A DNA stretch of 26,789 nt. It comes from Chara braunii (lineage: Eukaryota; Streptophyta; Charophyceae; Charales; Characeae). Position numbers and translations under genes: made by a program. The notes below the pieces were generated by a model that was given only the letters and a program-made list of their open reading frames with translations, was not told the origin of the DNA and searched no databases. The stretch is taken from positions 268,607 to 295,395 of the forward strand of contig BFEA01000808.1 in the NCBI GenBank assembly GCA_003427395.1, written 5' to 3'. Positions 1 to 8,559 of the stretch are shown here, piece by piece. Position 1 is the first letter of the stretch. Each line of letters begins with the position of its first letter.

Positions 1-1115
1 GGAGTTGGCAAGCAACGGTGGACAATTTGCCACTGGAGGGCTCTGAGGTTAGTCGGTCTTATGTGTGAGAGAGTTCCCCAGTTTAGGCTGTGGAATTCCT
101 CTGCTTTGAGTGGAGAGTCTCTGGCCCATCTTGCTTTGATCAGGGGGAAGACCTGCGTTTGCTTTCTGGCCTGCCTGTACCCATTTTTGACCGTATACTG
201 CCATATCTGTAGTTTTCTTCCCCCTCCCATGTCCCACTCCCATTCCCGCGGGTCGAAGGGCAATTGGCTGATTGGGGTGATAGGTTCATACACTGCCCAG
301 CCATTACCCCGTTCATCCACCACGCACACCCTCGTCAGCCCCTCGGGGGGTGCATCGTTGTCCAACTCTTCATCCCGGGTTAGTTGCGACCATCTTTGCC
401 CTGGCAGGCGTGGTGTATAGGCTTGCAGTCCCACCTATTGGGCATCCATTCTTTCCACTAAATAGATAGCTATCGGGAGCGGCCAGTCCTGATTCTTTGT
501 AACCCAATCCCCTTGCATCAGCGTTGGACCTTCGAACAGCACAGAGATCCAGGCCAGCGGGATAGCCTCTTGCAGTTCATGCAGGCCTTCCTCAATGTTT
601 CTAAGGTGGGCCAACCTAGGACGGAGCTCCTGTGCTGTGTACCATGACTTAGTTTGGCTGTTTCACAAGTCCCTGACTGAGTACATTCCCTTCTTTGCCC
701 AGGGGAGCCACCGCGAATGGTTGTGCAGGGAGAAGGGGTTACCAATGCCGTCCTTGATATACCGGTTGCCGAACAACGACTGTCTCCATATCTCCTCCCA
801 TCTCAGTGGTGTCGGTTTCTGATATGGGCCTCATTCTCTCCAGAGCTTTAGAAACGAAATCCATAGGGGATCGGTCCTGAGGTCCCATTTGGCGGTATCT
901 GTGGGCAAATTGTTGTGCCGAATGCGAGGGGGGGCTGGGAGAGACCAATAGTTGTTGGTCAGCCATTGGAACGAGTGTACTTGACTGTTGTTTTCAGTTT
1001 GTGGGGCCAGGGCGGAAATTTGAATACGTGCATATGGCTCCCACGGAATGTCGTTACCTATTAGCAGGCGAAGCTTTAGGAGTTCCTCTGTCCTAGTGCG
1101 GCAGTGCCCCAGCAC
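1..1115 (-). pseudogene. LINE copy A1, C-terminal part of ORF2 (broken)
   Basis: This is the 3' part of a LINE ORF2 polyprotein, read on the minus strand and cut off by the window start. In order it shows a segment with DIPWEPYARI and SALAPQTENN (1115-831), then EEIWRQSLFGNRYIKD near 800, then AIPLAWISVLFEGPTL near 560, then LPFDPREWEW near 250, and finally LRALQWQIVHRCLPT at the window edge, the start of a zinc-binding RVT domain. Each block has a counterpart in the same order in the LINE at 15008-18670, for example IPLSWVVTLKKGPTL and LQWQIIHRCLPTNN. The frame is broken: the reading shifts near 830, a TGA replaces an expected Trp after SVRDL near 660, and a TAG follows ERMDAQ near 440. No poly(A) tail or target duplication is visible because the 3' end lies outside the window. 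Confidence 0.75.
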
Positions 1116-1145
1116 AAAACACAGACCGGCGAAGCTTTAGGAGTT
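1067..1145. repeat. 18-bp direct repeat pair at the edge of LINE A1
   Basis: The 18-mer GGCGAAGCTTTAGGAGTT occurs at 1067-1084 and again at 1128-1145. It marks the point where LINE A1 similarity ends. It could be a small duplication made when the LINE fragment was joined to the unrelated sequence beyond it. Confidence 0.7.
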
Positions 1146-1260
1146 ATCACGGCACTCCAAGACGCCGTTGGCAACTTGGCACAGCAACATGGGCAATCAA
1201 CCACAAGAAACTTGCTTGCTCAACCACCACCAGGTCCATGACCAGTTTCCAATATTTTGA

Positions 1261-1718
1261 AAAGCCGAGGCTGAGCGAGTAACCGACATTTCTTGTATCC
1301 ATGTTGTAGCCACCGATCGCTTAGCCACAGTTCAGTTCACATCTACCGGCGGTCTTGAAATTCGGCACCCCAGGCGAGTAGTGTACTGATACAAGGGCCC
1401 TCTGTCAGCATCGGTCGAAACCATCTCCCATCCTGAATCCCTACTAAGGGTCCACGGGGAGTCGATATGAGAGCACCGAGAGACAGAAAGGACACACGGA
1501 ATCTGGGTAATCAAGCACGAAAACCGGGGTCAAATCTGAACAAAGGGGCAAGGGAAAGGAATCGGTCGCGGGAATCAAGGGGGGTCCTAAAGAAGCGGCA
1601 CAAGACGAGGCAATCCAACAACACGCATCGACATGGCCTTCAACCGTCAATGCGTTCACTTCCCACACATTCGTTGGCTCCCAGTCGGTTTGATTTTTGT
1701 CCCATCCACCAGCTGTAA
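1261..1718 (+). pseudogene. Degenerate coding-like stretch, unknown
   Basis: The plus strand reads as a plausible but broken protein that I do not recognise. One frame from 1261 contains RLATVQFTSTGGLEIRHP, a TGA at 1387-1389, then YKGPLSASVETISHPES and LLRVHGES. The reading then shifts frame near 1466 and continues from 1467 as a basic segment rich in Arg, Lys and Asn (RDKR-like, GNQARKPGSNLNKG). The last part overlaps the opposite strand of LINE A2 and is probably not real beyond about 1640. It may be part of a retrotransposon ORF1 or gag, but nothing diagnostic such as a zinc knuckle is visible. Confidence 0.3.
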
Positions 1719-2545
1719 GAGCAGGGCCATCTTTGAGGACCTGCTGCCAAGCTGGAGGTACGGCCTACTGCAATGCCAGCAGATGTTGAGCCTGGTGCCA
1801 CAGGCCCGCAAGCATCGGGGTCAATGCCTGAACAGATCTCCAGTTCTTTCGATGGTACTCCCAAATATCAGAGATCGTTCCTGCCCCTCTTGACATCCAG
1901 CCTGATCCAGGCATTCTCGAATGCACCCAACCCAAAACACGGGAAGCGGTCACCTTGCAAGCCCACTGGTTAAGTACCGCTTTCTCGGGAAGAGATGATG
2001 CATTCATTGCACGGATTATTAAAGAGTGTCTGGGACAAAATTCTATCCACCACCTAGGGCAGACAAAACAGTCGGAGGCAACAACGTCTCCATGCCTTCA
2101 TTATCCCCGCCCATATGCCTTCGGGCAAACATTTTCTGAGGTAATCCGGCCGATTCTTGCGTACTAAGCACTGCTATCCACAAACAACGCACCGCCTGCC
2201 AGTCCCATCCTGTGCACAGTGCGAATTCTGCCAGCTGTTTCCAGCCGACGAAAGGTCCTGCCAGTATTGCCCACGGCACCCATCTAGAGAGCAGAGCCCC
2301 AATTTGAATGATGGACAACCCTCCCAGCCTTTTGGGTTGTATAACCACTTCCCATGCCATTTTTGGTAGGAAGGATCGGTCCGACCGTTCCTCCTTCCAC
2401 AAATAATTTGTAGCGAGATGACGAACAGTTTGCAGTGCCGCAGGTTCGACTGGAAAACCGCTCTTTGATACCATATTGTGGAAAAAAACAGAGTGTTTTG
2501 GCTCCAGAGCCCGGCCATTTAGACTGACACCCTTATGGCCAACCC
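1640..2545 (-). pseudogene. LINE copy A2, RT thumb/linker fragment (broken)
   Basis: This is a second fragment of the same LINE family, again on the minus strand. It starts with VSLNGRALEP near 2510, matching SLFGRALLINN of the LINE at 15008-18670. It continues as LATNYLWKEE then MAWEVVIQPKRLGGLSIIQ (2410-2310), the conserved block after the RT palm that corresponds to VAWHILIQPKSKGGLGI there. Downstream is GWVHSRMPGSGWMSRGAGT (about 1940), then AVPPAWQQVLKDGPALTAGG (about 1750), which matches AIPLAWISVLFEGPTL in A1. It has several frame changes and stops. It covers a region that partly overlaps in content with A1, so A1 and A2 are two separate copies rather than one split element. The catalytic RT palm is absent. 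Confidence 0.7.
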
Positions 2546-2553
2546 AGACAGAA

Positions 2554-2678
2554 GGTTAACCAACCCCCAAATTTTCACCCCCATTTATAAGAAAACCAAA
2601 AAACATGATCCCCACTGCACTTTTCAGGGTTGTGAAGGTTACCCTAGGGGTGAAAAGTGGGGGTACTACCTGTTAACC
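2554..2678. mobile_element. Imperfect inverted-repeat element, MITE-like
   Basis: The left arm at 2554-2583 starts GGTTAACCAACCCCCA and includes TTTTCACCCC. The right arm at 2646-2678 is its imperfect reverse complement (GGGGTGAAAA, then GGGGGT, then GTTAACC). The 125-bp unit would fold into a hairpin. It lies directly beside the end of LINE A2 similarity. No target duplication is evident, so calling it a MITE is an inference from structure alone. Confidence 0.45.
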
Positions 2679-3348
2679 GTTTGTGGCAACCCAAGGGCGC
2701 AATGCCGATCCAACATGCTCGTGCTGGGTCGGGACGACCACCCGCACTCCCCAATGGGGGGTGCCCGGGGTGGTGTCAGCTCTGGGCCGCAACAGCAAGG
2801 ACGATTTAGCCCAATTGACTCTGGCCTGAGACACCTTACAAAACAAGTCAATCGCATGTTGGAGGGCCTAAGGCAGCATCGCCCCATGGCACCTCGAAAT
2901 CTTTTCGCCCCACGCTGTACTTGTTATCCTCGCCGTCAGTCTTTGCCCTCACGCTGTCCTGCAGGGTTGACGGAAAAGGAAAGTCAAATGTTTGTGGAAA
3001 TGGACGCCAGCATGCCGGGTCCTGCGGGTCAGGGGCAACGGGGGTTGTGGGACTGCCAATCCATGGAGAGGGTGGTGGAGGCAAGACGGCCTCTCAGTCA
3101 CTGTTAGTGGCCCATTGTGTCATGTCATCGCCCACCCTTTCATTCTCTCTCGTGTCTTGTTGTCGTCTGTGCGGGTCCCGTTTCTCGTCTGTCCTTCCTC
3201 AATTTTTGATGACGCCATGTCGAACCTGGCCTCCCGCTCGTCTGCTGTCCCCCCACATTCCCGAGCACTGTACGAGGGGCAAAACACAGATCTGCAGAAA
3301 ACAAAAGGCTTAGCCTTGTCTGTTAAAAAATGGGACGCTGGACCCGGG
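2679..3348. other. No recognisable gene
   Basis: An open frame on the plus strand runs from 2535 to 3107 (190 codons), but it crosses the hairpin element at 2554-2678, contains no motif I know, and is overlapped by other open frames of similar length. I do not call it a gene. A 20-bp sequence AATGGGACGCTGGACCCGGG at 3329-3348 recurs with one change at 3368-3387. Confidence 0.4.
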
Positions 3349-3476
3349 TTGAGGTCCCACTACCAAAATGGGATGCTGGACCCGGGGCACCTGAATCTGG
3401 ATGTGCTCTACGCAGAGATGCAGAAAAAGCAGACCAATCTCGATTTTCTGCACCTCTCCACAGACATGTCCAGACT
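3349..3476. mobile_element. Palindromic element A, degenerate copy
   Basis: The core is an imperfect palindrome. The left arm at 3393-3431 carries TCTGGATGTGCTCTACGCAG then AGATGCAGAAAA. The right arm at 3441-3476 carries the reverse complement, TTTTCTGCACCTCTCC then ACATGTCCAGACTC. The same core occurs in the better preserved copy at 19541-19707. The left end (TTGAGGTCCCACTACCAAAA) resembles that copy's terminal sequence GGGCGAGATCCCACTGGCAA. The right terminal arm is missing here and is replaced directly by a family B end. Confidence 0.55.
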
Positions 3477-3478
3477 CA

Positions 3479-3596
3479 GGGTGTACTCACACTAGCGGTA
3501 TCTCAGATGTATCTGATCGCCTTCACAGCCATACCTGGATGTATCAGGCCGCAGTTCCTTCCTGAAATACGTAAAAAAGTCCTAGTGTGACTGCAG
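3479..3596. mobile_element. Short element with family B termini
   Basis: The left end GGGTGTACTCACACTAG at 3479-3495 resembles the terminus GGGCGCACTCACACTG of the 1.46-kb element at 19711-21167. The right end CTAGTGTGACTGCAGG at 3583-3598 is its approximate inverse. The 118-bp unit lies directly against palindromic element A, as at the other locus. It has no coding capacity. The right end is degenerate and no target duplication is clear. Confidence 0.4.
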
Positions 3597-3599
3597 GCA

Positions 3600-4050
3600 T
3601 TCCAGTCCCTGCCCCGCCACGTTCTCCAGCCTGCAACATGTTAGGGACCTATGACAAAATTGGACTTTCTGGCATCCTGGATTGGGGGTACTCCAAATCC
3701 CAAGATGTTTGCCCCCCTGCGAGCTGGACAGGGAGTGCAGCTCCAACACAAGTGGGACCCACTTCATGTCTCCCACCTCCATGTCCGTCATCTGGTGCTG
3801 ACTTCCGCTTCACGTCCAGTGAAATGCAGCGCCTTCTGGACGACACTGTGGGTGCACAGGTCCCAACGTCACGTGGTCCTATCCCTCTTTTCGGTGTCAC
3901 AGGTGCGGTGGGCATCACAGCCCATGCTGAGACTCCTCAACTGTCAAGATGCCACAACCGGCAGGGGATTAACCTCACCGGCCTGTTGCAGGCTTCAGGT
4001 TCGGTGTGGGTTGAGAAGACGAGCATTCTCTGCCATGCGGTGATGGAAAC
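3600..4050. other. No recognisable gene
   Basis: A plus-strand open frame at 3587-4066 (159 codons) and several overlapping ones exist, but none shows a known motif and the frames compete. The minus strand downstream of the coiled-coil pseudogene is interrupted by stops. Nothing further can be supported. Confidence 0.4.
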
Positions 4051-4115
4051 TTCAATCGAGGCTTGAACTCGCGTAACTCCTTGTCCATTTCATCCCGAAT
4101 AGGCGCGGGCAGGCT

Positions 4116-4311
4116 GAGCACCTCGTAAGATATCTGCAGTTTAACTCTCTCTCTCTCCATGCCATGCACCGTGCGGGCTGAAGTTTCCTCACAAGCGAGA
4201 CACGTGTCCACATGAGCACCTCATAAATTATCTGCAGTTCAACTCTCTCTCGCTCCATGTCTGCCATACGCCGTGCGGGCTGAAGTTTCCTCACAAGCGA
4301 GACACGTGTCC
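4116..4311. repeat. Tandem duplication, two units of about 98 bp
   Basis: The sequence beginning GAGCACCTCGTAAGATATCT at 4116 is repeated from 4214 with small changes. Both units end in the identical GACACGTGTCCACAT. The units encode the two WTRVSLVRKLQPAR segments on the minus strand. Small indels inside the units shift the reading frame between them. Confidence 0.8.
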
Positions 4312-4557
4312 ACATTGGCCCGCGATGACGAAATCCCCGCTTCTTTGCAGTTTCCCTTATGATCTTATCTGAAAGAGAAAGACTTTCGAAACGAACGTGG
4401 ATCCCTTCATCTCAAACGCGCACTCGGCATCCACCGTGGACGATGTCCTCATAAACCACCAAGCTGTCCATGCCTGTTCGCTTGTAACCTCCAGGTCCGT
4501 CTCTGCCTCGTCACACCGCTCTCGTGCCTCGTCCCTCTCCCTCGAAGTCTCGCGCAA

Positions 4558-4743
4558 AAGTTGTTTGTTGTCTTCTAGTCGCATCCTGGTGTCCTCCCAC
4601 ATTCTCCTCCATCCGTCGACGTTGTGCCTTTCCCTCTAAGCCTCGTGCAGAAGTTGTTCGTTGTCTTGCAGTCGCATCCTGGTGTCCTCCCACATTTTCC
4701 TCGATCCGTTGATGTCGCACTGGATTCGAATGTTTCACACCAC
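4558..4743. repeat. Tandem duplication, two units of 93 bp
   Basis: The unit beginning AAGTTGTTTGTTGTCTT at 4558 recurs at 4651, an offset of exactly 93 bp or 31 codons. Both contain GCATCCTGGTGTCCTCCCAC. The duplication keeps the minus-strand reading frame (MWEDTRMRL repeated), which suggests that it arose while the region was still coding. Confidence 0.8.
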
Positions 4744-5020
4744 AAGTTCATCGCAGCACTTTCAAAGCCTCTCAGAGTCTCGTGAAAGTTGCAGTCTCCT
4801 CACAACACTGTAGTTAGTGACGACGAAGGGACAGGGCTATGAGCTCTTGGTAGGGCAAGGCAATCTGTATGTTCCCTTTTTGGACTTGTTATGCTCTCAG
4901 CCTTGGGCACTGGGCACTTGTTAAAAAAAGAAAAAACAGAAGGGAAAAAAGAGGAAAGGAAAGAGAAAAATAAAGAGAGAAAAAAAAGAACATGGAAATA
5001 GATATTTTAAGGTAAAGTTT
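4744..5020. other. Non-coding stretch with purine-rich tract
   Basis: No gene is visible. From 4921 to about 4990 the plus strand is almost entirely A and G. Just before it (4899-4925) is CCTTGGGCACTGGGC followed by an A-rich run. The same pairing of CCTTGGGCACTGGGC with A-rich sequence occurs at 23446-23480, as would be expected for the 3' ends of related retroposed sequences. Confidence 0.5.
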
Positions 5021-5178
5021 TTAAACCACCACTTCCTAATGTTGTGCCCGTTAACAAGCCAGTATTGTAGGAGACGAATGGGCCCCACTACAGGAGCGCC
5101 CAAATTCATCCGACTAGAAACGTTTCTACTCTATTTCTTTTCCACGACCCATAGTTGGGCCGAGTACTGGTGGTTTAA
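5021..5178. mobile_element. Element C copy 1, TTAA-flanked inverted repeat
   Basis: The left end TTAAACCACCA is at 5021-5031 and the right end TGGTGGTTTAA at 5168-5178, a perfect 11-bp inverted repeat. The copy at 22825-22966 has the same ends. TTAA stands at all four termini and could be a target duplication of the piggyBac type, but because TTAA is itself a palindrome it could equally belong to the inverted repeat. There is no coding capacity. Confidence 0.55.
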
Positions 5179-5281
5179 TTCCTCTGGAGGTTCTCTCGAG
5201 TCAGTTCTAAATTCGTCTAGAGCTTCTTTTAAATTCCTCTTGCGTAAAATTGGACTGCATATATAAATTGGACAGCGGCGC

Positions 5282-5309
5282 GTTAGCGCTGTGGTAATGC
5301 AGCGCTAAC
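5282..5309. repeat. Perfect hairpin, 10-bp stem
   Basis: GTTAGCGCTG at 5282-5291 and CAGCGCTAAC at 5300-5309 are perfect reverse complements around an 8-base loop TGGTAATG. The arm resembles a tRNA D-arm (AGCGCTGTGGTAATGC), so it might be a remnant of a tRNA-derived SINE, but I find no B box or anticodon arm to support that. Confidence 0.5.
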
Positions 5310-5439
5310 TTGCCACCTCCGCACTTCGCACGCTGAGGCCCTGAGCTGCTGGGTGAGGCAACCTACCTGACGTCACCATGCCCAGGAGTCTCCTTACCTC
5401 CCGCGATGGCCATAGCTGTGCATCGCAGCTATAGAATTT

Positions 5440-5459
5440 GGGCGTCGTTAGACACTCCT
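5440..5459 (+). repeat. Left terminal inverted repeat of the 8.3-kb transposon
   Basis: GGGCGTCGTTAGACACTCCT; identical, as reverse complement, to 13711-13730. The preceding TTT is the left half of the target duplication. Confidence 0.9.
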
Positions 5460-5488
5460 GAGGGACACGACTCCAAGGATTTCGTCGT

Positions 5489-5508
5489 CGTTCCACCTGT
5501 CCTCGGAG
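5489..5508 (+). promoter_or_regulatory. Left subterminal motif, candidate transposase/ORF1 binding site
   Basis: CGTTCCACCTGTCCTCGGAG. The same motif occurs near both ends of the 8.3-kb element and of its two short derivatives (19062, 19374, 22469 and 22718), always pointing inward. Conservation at six or more ends, while the interior diverges, suggests a protein-binding site. The binding role is inferred. Confidence 0.55.
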
Positions 5509-6099
5509 CCGATTTTCGAAAAAGAAGTGAAAACACTTCGAGGACAAATCCTCGGGCTTTGAGGATTTCCCAGCCAAATCGTCCTCAATTGAGTCAATTC
5601 TGAGGGACCTCGTGAGGTCCTTTGGAGCCCGAGGATCTGCAATTCACGCGGTGACGCTGTCGAGTCCGGAAGGGAAATTGGAGATCGAAGGTTGTCCAGT
5701 CCTGGTCCACTGACCGGAAGACGGACATTGCGGGCCCTCGTTGTCGACAAAGTCCTGCAACAGCCTCCTCAGTCTACTGTTGGCAGTGATTTGCGGGGCG
5801 ACCCTCTTGGTTGTTCGGGTGGCCCGTCGGTGGGGCTGTGGTGAGCATCGGACGTCTGTGGTCGTAGCATTGCAGTCGTCCGCCCCATGTCGGTCCTTGC
5901 AGGGATTTAGTCCGTTGGTGTTTTCCCTCTTGTACTGTGTCCCTACTCGCCGCGATTAGGACAAAGCAAGTGCGTGTTTTGTCTTTGCTGCCTTGTCGTT
6001 CATGGCTGACCTGTAGCGCAAGCTGCATTTGCTGCTGCTCATCGCTGTGCTACCGCTTGTCGTTGTGCTCTTCCACAACTTCTTCCTCGGCTGCGTTCA

Positions 6100-7857
6100 T
6101 GGAAGGAGAGTGACGCCGCGAGCGTCGAAGAAGGCGAGGAAAATGGACAACCTTCAGACGAAGTCCACGCTTGCGGTAGGGGTAGGGGGATCTTCACGTC
6201 AGCGTTGCACCGGTGTGGAGGGTGGCAGGCGGCCGTACGACCCGACACTGTACAACCACTACCATCCAACGAGATTCCATTGCCTCCGAGTGACGCCGAC
6301 GCCGACGACCCTCGATCCTCAACGGTTCCTTTGGGCAACGGTTCGACGGAGGATTGGATGGGGAGCCATCTGTTCAGACAGGCAACGACGCCGATGTACA
6401 CTGATCTGCAGGGACGGACCCAGGCTGACTACGCCGCATGACTCGTCGATCTCAACTTCGGTCCAAGGTCTGGCATCGGTGAGGACGTCACACACACCGC
6501 CTCCGTGAGCCCAACTTCAGGCAGGAACCACGCACCACCTTCTCTGACGGCGGGGGGGGCTTCAAGATAATCGTGGCGGTTGTTATCGTCAGTCGGCCGA
6601 CGAACGCAGATTGGTTGCGCCAAAGCGGGGAGCAGTGAGCAGTTCAGGTGTGGCCAATTTGAGGACGAAGACAACGGGATTGGCGGCCTGTCGATCGACA
6701 ATGCCTACCGATGCAATCGACGGACGAGGGGAGAACGATGATTGGTCTGCTACAAAGGTTATGGGACGACAGGTTTAGGATGATCATCGGCGACAATCGC
6801 GTCAAGCGACCTTGTCCAACATAACGAGAGGGGTGGCGAAGATGAATGTTGGGGGCGACCATATATTCGTGGATTGCCATGGTGGAGGGGGCGAAGATTG
6901 TGCGGCGGACAACGTCGACATTAAGAACGACGAAGAGAACGACGACGGCAAAATGGAGATTCATCCAGTTGGGAGGAAGCGGGGCGGGTCGAGGATTACA
7001 AGCAAGTCTACGGAATTTCGCGTGGGGAGGAAAGGCAAGAAGGCTTTGGAGGATACGAGGGAGCGAAAAGCAGAGATTTTTCGACCGTGGAGCATATGAT
7101 TACTCTGGTCCGAATGAAAAGAGACTAGGATTTGCATCTCTCTGGTCTGGGTCACAACTACGGGCGGATGAAGTCGTGGAAGTGGGACGACGTAGAGAAG
7201 AGGCTCGTGAAGATGGGGGTGACGATTCTAATGCGTAGGAAGGTTGTCGATCGAGGGAAGAAATGGGACAACCTTTACCAACAGTTCAAATTTGTGCACA
7301 GATTCATAGGAGAATCCAGGAAGCACAATTTCTTCAGACTCACGCTGGCGAAGAGGAAGGAGTGCGGGTTCGACTTTTGGATGGTGGAGCGTGTGTATTC
7401 GGAGATGAAGGCTATGTCGAAGGCTGATCACACTATCCACCCGACGAATCTCGCGGACACGGGTGTGGCTGGAGGGTTTGAGATGCCAGGGGCAGGTGGC
7501 GGTCGGAACGAATCCGTGGCTATTGAGGGATGCGGGGATGGACAGGACGATGATCAGGTATCGATGAGGGATTTCACGTTCAGCGGTGGTAGTGGTTGCG
7601 GGGGTGGCAAACAGAAGAATGTTAGACAACAAACCTTTGAAGCGATCGCCGACGTCATGGATAAGCACGGGAAGCTGATGGCGACGACGGTGGACAACGC
7701 GAGCAAGAGGCAGTGCTCAGTTCTCACGAGGCAGTGCGACATTCTCGAAACTTAAAGAGAGGTGGAGGTGCAAAAGGACCACTAGGAGAAGGCTGACCAG
7801 GTGAACCTCATTATTTGCAACGCCCCTTTGGAGATTGCGAAAGCGATCCACGAGTGA
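6100..7857 (+). pseudogene. Transposon ORF1: trihelix (Myb/SANT-like) DNA-binding protein, N-terminal block, broken
   Basis: The plus strand encodes a trihelix-type protein in pieces. A low-complexity N-terminal region (6205-6560) includes TPMYTDLQGRTQADYAA, a TGA at 6439-6441, then LVDLNFGPRSGIGEDV. An acidic then basic linker (6812-7077, another frame) includes DIKNDEENDDGKMEIHPVGR. The DNA-binding domain follows (7078-7430): STVEHMITLVRMKRD, a TAG at 7126-7128, GLGHNYGRMKSWKWDDVEKR, KKWDNLYQQFKFVHRF and NFFRLTLAKRKECGFDF. A conserved tail reads NVRQQTFEAIADVMDKHGKL (7617-7676), and the same frame continues through TAA 7753 and TAG 7783 to TGA 7855. In Harbinger elements such a Myb-like protein binds the element ends and helps the transposase. 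I recall many close relatives in Chara braunii. The true start is not identifiable. Confidence 0.8.
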
Positions 7858-8559
7858 TCTTAACGTTAGTCGGCCATACATCTCTGAGGTCGGGTGGTGA
7901 GGCCATGCCAATGGATGGATGATTGCTTGAGAGTCGGGTGGGGATAGGCCTTTGGGACTATTTGTCAAGTGGAGATGGGGAAGAGGGGGGGGGGAAGGGG
8001 GGGGACCGGGGGGTTGTGGGTGTATTTTTTGGGGTGGCGGGCCCTATCTACCTCCGCGCGGGGTCCTCCTATGCGCCGACATGCAATGTTGGGCATGCAA
8101 AGGATGACCTCTACCGGGTGGGGGAAAATGGCCTGTAGACGGTCCACAAAGGGGTGGACTGTTCTGGACAGCGAGGCGTGTCCATGAGGCGCTGAGACAC
8201 CACGCATGGTACAAAAAGAGAGTCTATGCGCCTTTCACTGTTGCAGTCCTTCCATCTGCTTTCGGTATTCGATGGACCTTTTCACGTCGCTGTCGTTGTC
8301 GCGCCTCCAAGGGCAGTGCGCTGTAAAGCAGGTCCTCCACGTCCTTCCTTTCCGACGCCCTTCGAACGAGTTCATGTGCCCTTCGTCCAAGTTCGCTTCG
8401 CACAATGGCAGTTTTCATCGGCCACATGGCAGAGGAAGCAAGTTCTGTCGACATGCCACCGCGGGGCGCATTGGGGAAGGGCAGGAGAGATAGCAGACCT
8501 GCCAAGGGGGAGGAGGGCTGGAAAGGTCGAGGCCATGTGCCGAAGCCGAAAAAGGCAGC
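7858..8559. other. Non-coding or intron-like stretch inside the transposon
   Basis: No supported reading frame joins the trihelix block to the downstream block here. Open frames on both strands have no recognisable content. A G-rich run (7976-8016, with runs of 4 to 9 G) lies near the start. The stretch may be an intron or spacer of ORF1, but no splice sites can be assigned with confidence. Confidence 0.4.
7976..8016 (+). repeat. G-run cluster, potential G-quadruplex
   Basis: At least four runs of four or more G follow each other closely (GGGG, then nine G, eight G and six G), with a further GGGG near 8031. The plus strand could form a G-quadruplex. It lies just after the end of the trihelix block. 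Confidence 0.6.

Larger units (their letters stand above)
4050..4743 (-). pseudogene. Coiled-coil protein with internal repeats (broken)
   Basis: The minus strand reads as a charged, heptad-like protein in pieces. Around 4740-4360 the segment RKMWEDTRMRLQDNEQLL is followed by a near copy RRMWEDTRMRLEDNKQLL. Then comes RETSRERDEARERCDEAE and TSEQAWTAWWFMRTSSTV. Further on (4315-4060) a second repeat, WTRVSLVRKLQPARRM, occurs twice, each followed by ERERVELQIIYEV-like sequence. The composition, rich in Glu, Arg, Asp and Leu, suggests coiled coil. Stops (for example after LLHEA near 4636) and frame changes break it. I do not recognise the family. It may be a duplicated host gene fragment or a transposon structural protein. 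Confidence 0.45.

Noticed and set aside
2535-3107. Plus-strand open frame of 190 codons
   Set aside because: It begins before and runs through a hairpin element and has no recognisable domain; several frames overlap it.
5270-5345. Possible tRNA or tRNA-derived SINE
   Set aside because: Only a D-arm-like hairpin is present; no B box, anticodon arm or acceptor stem could be assembled.
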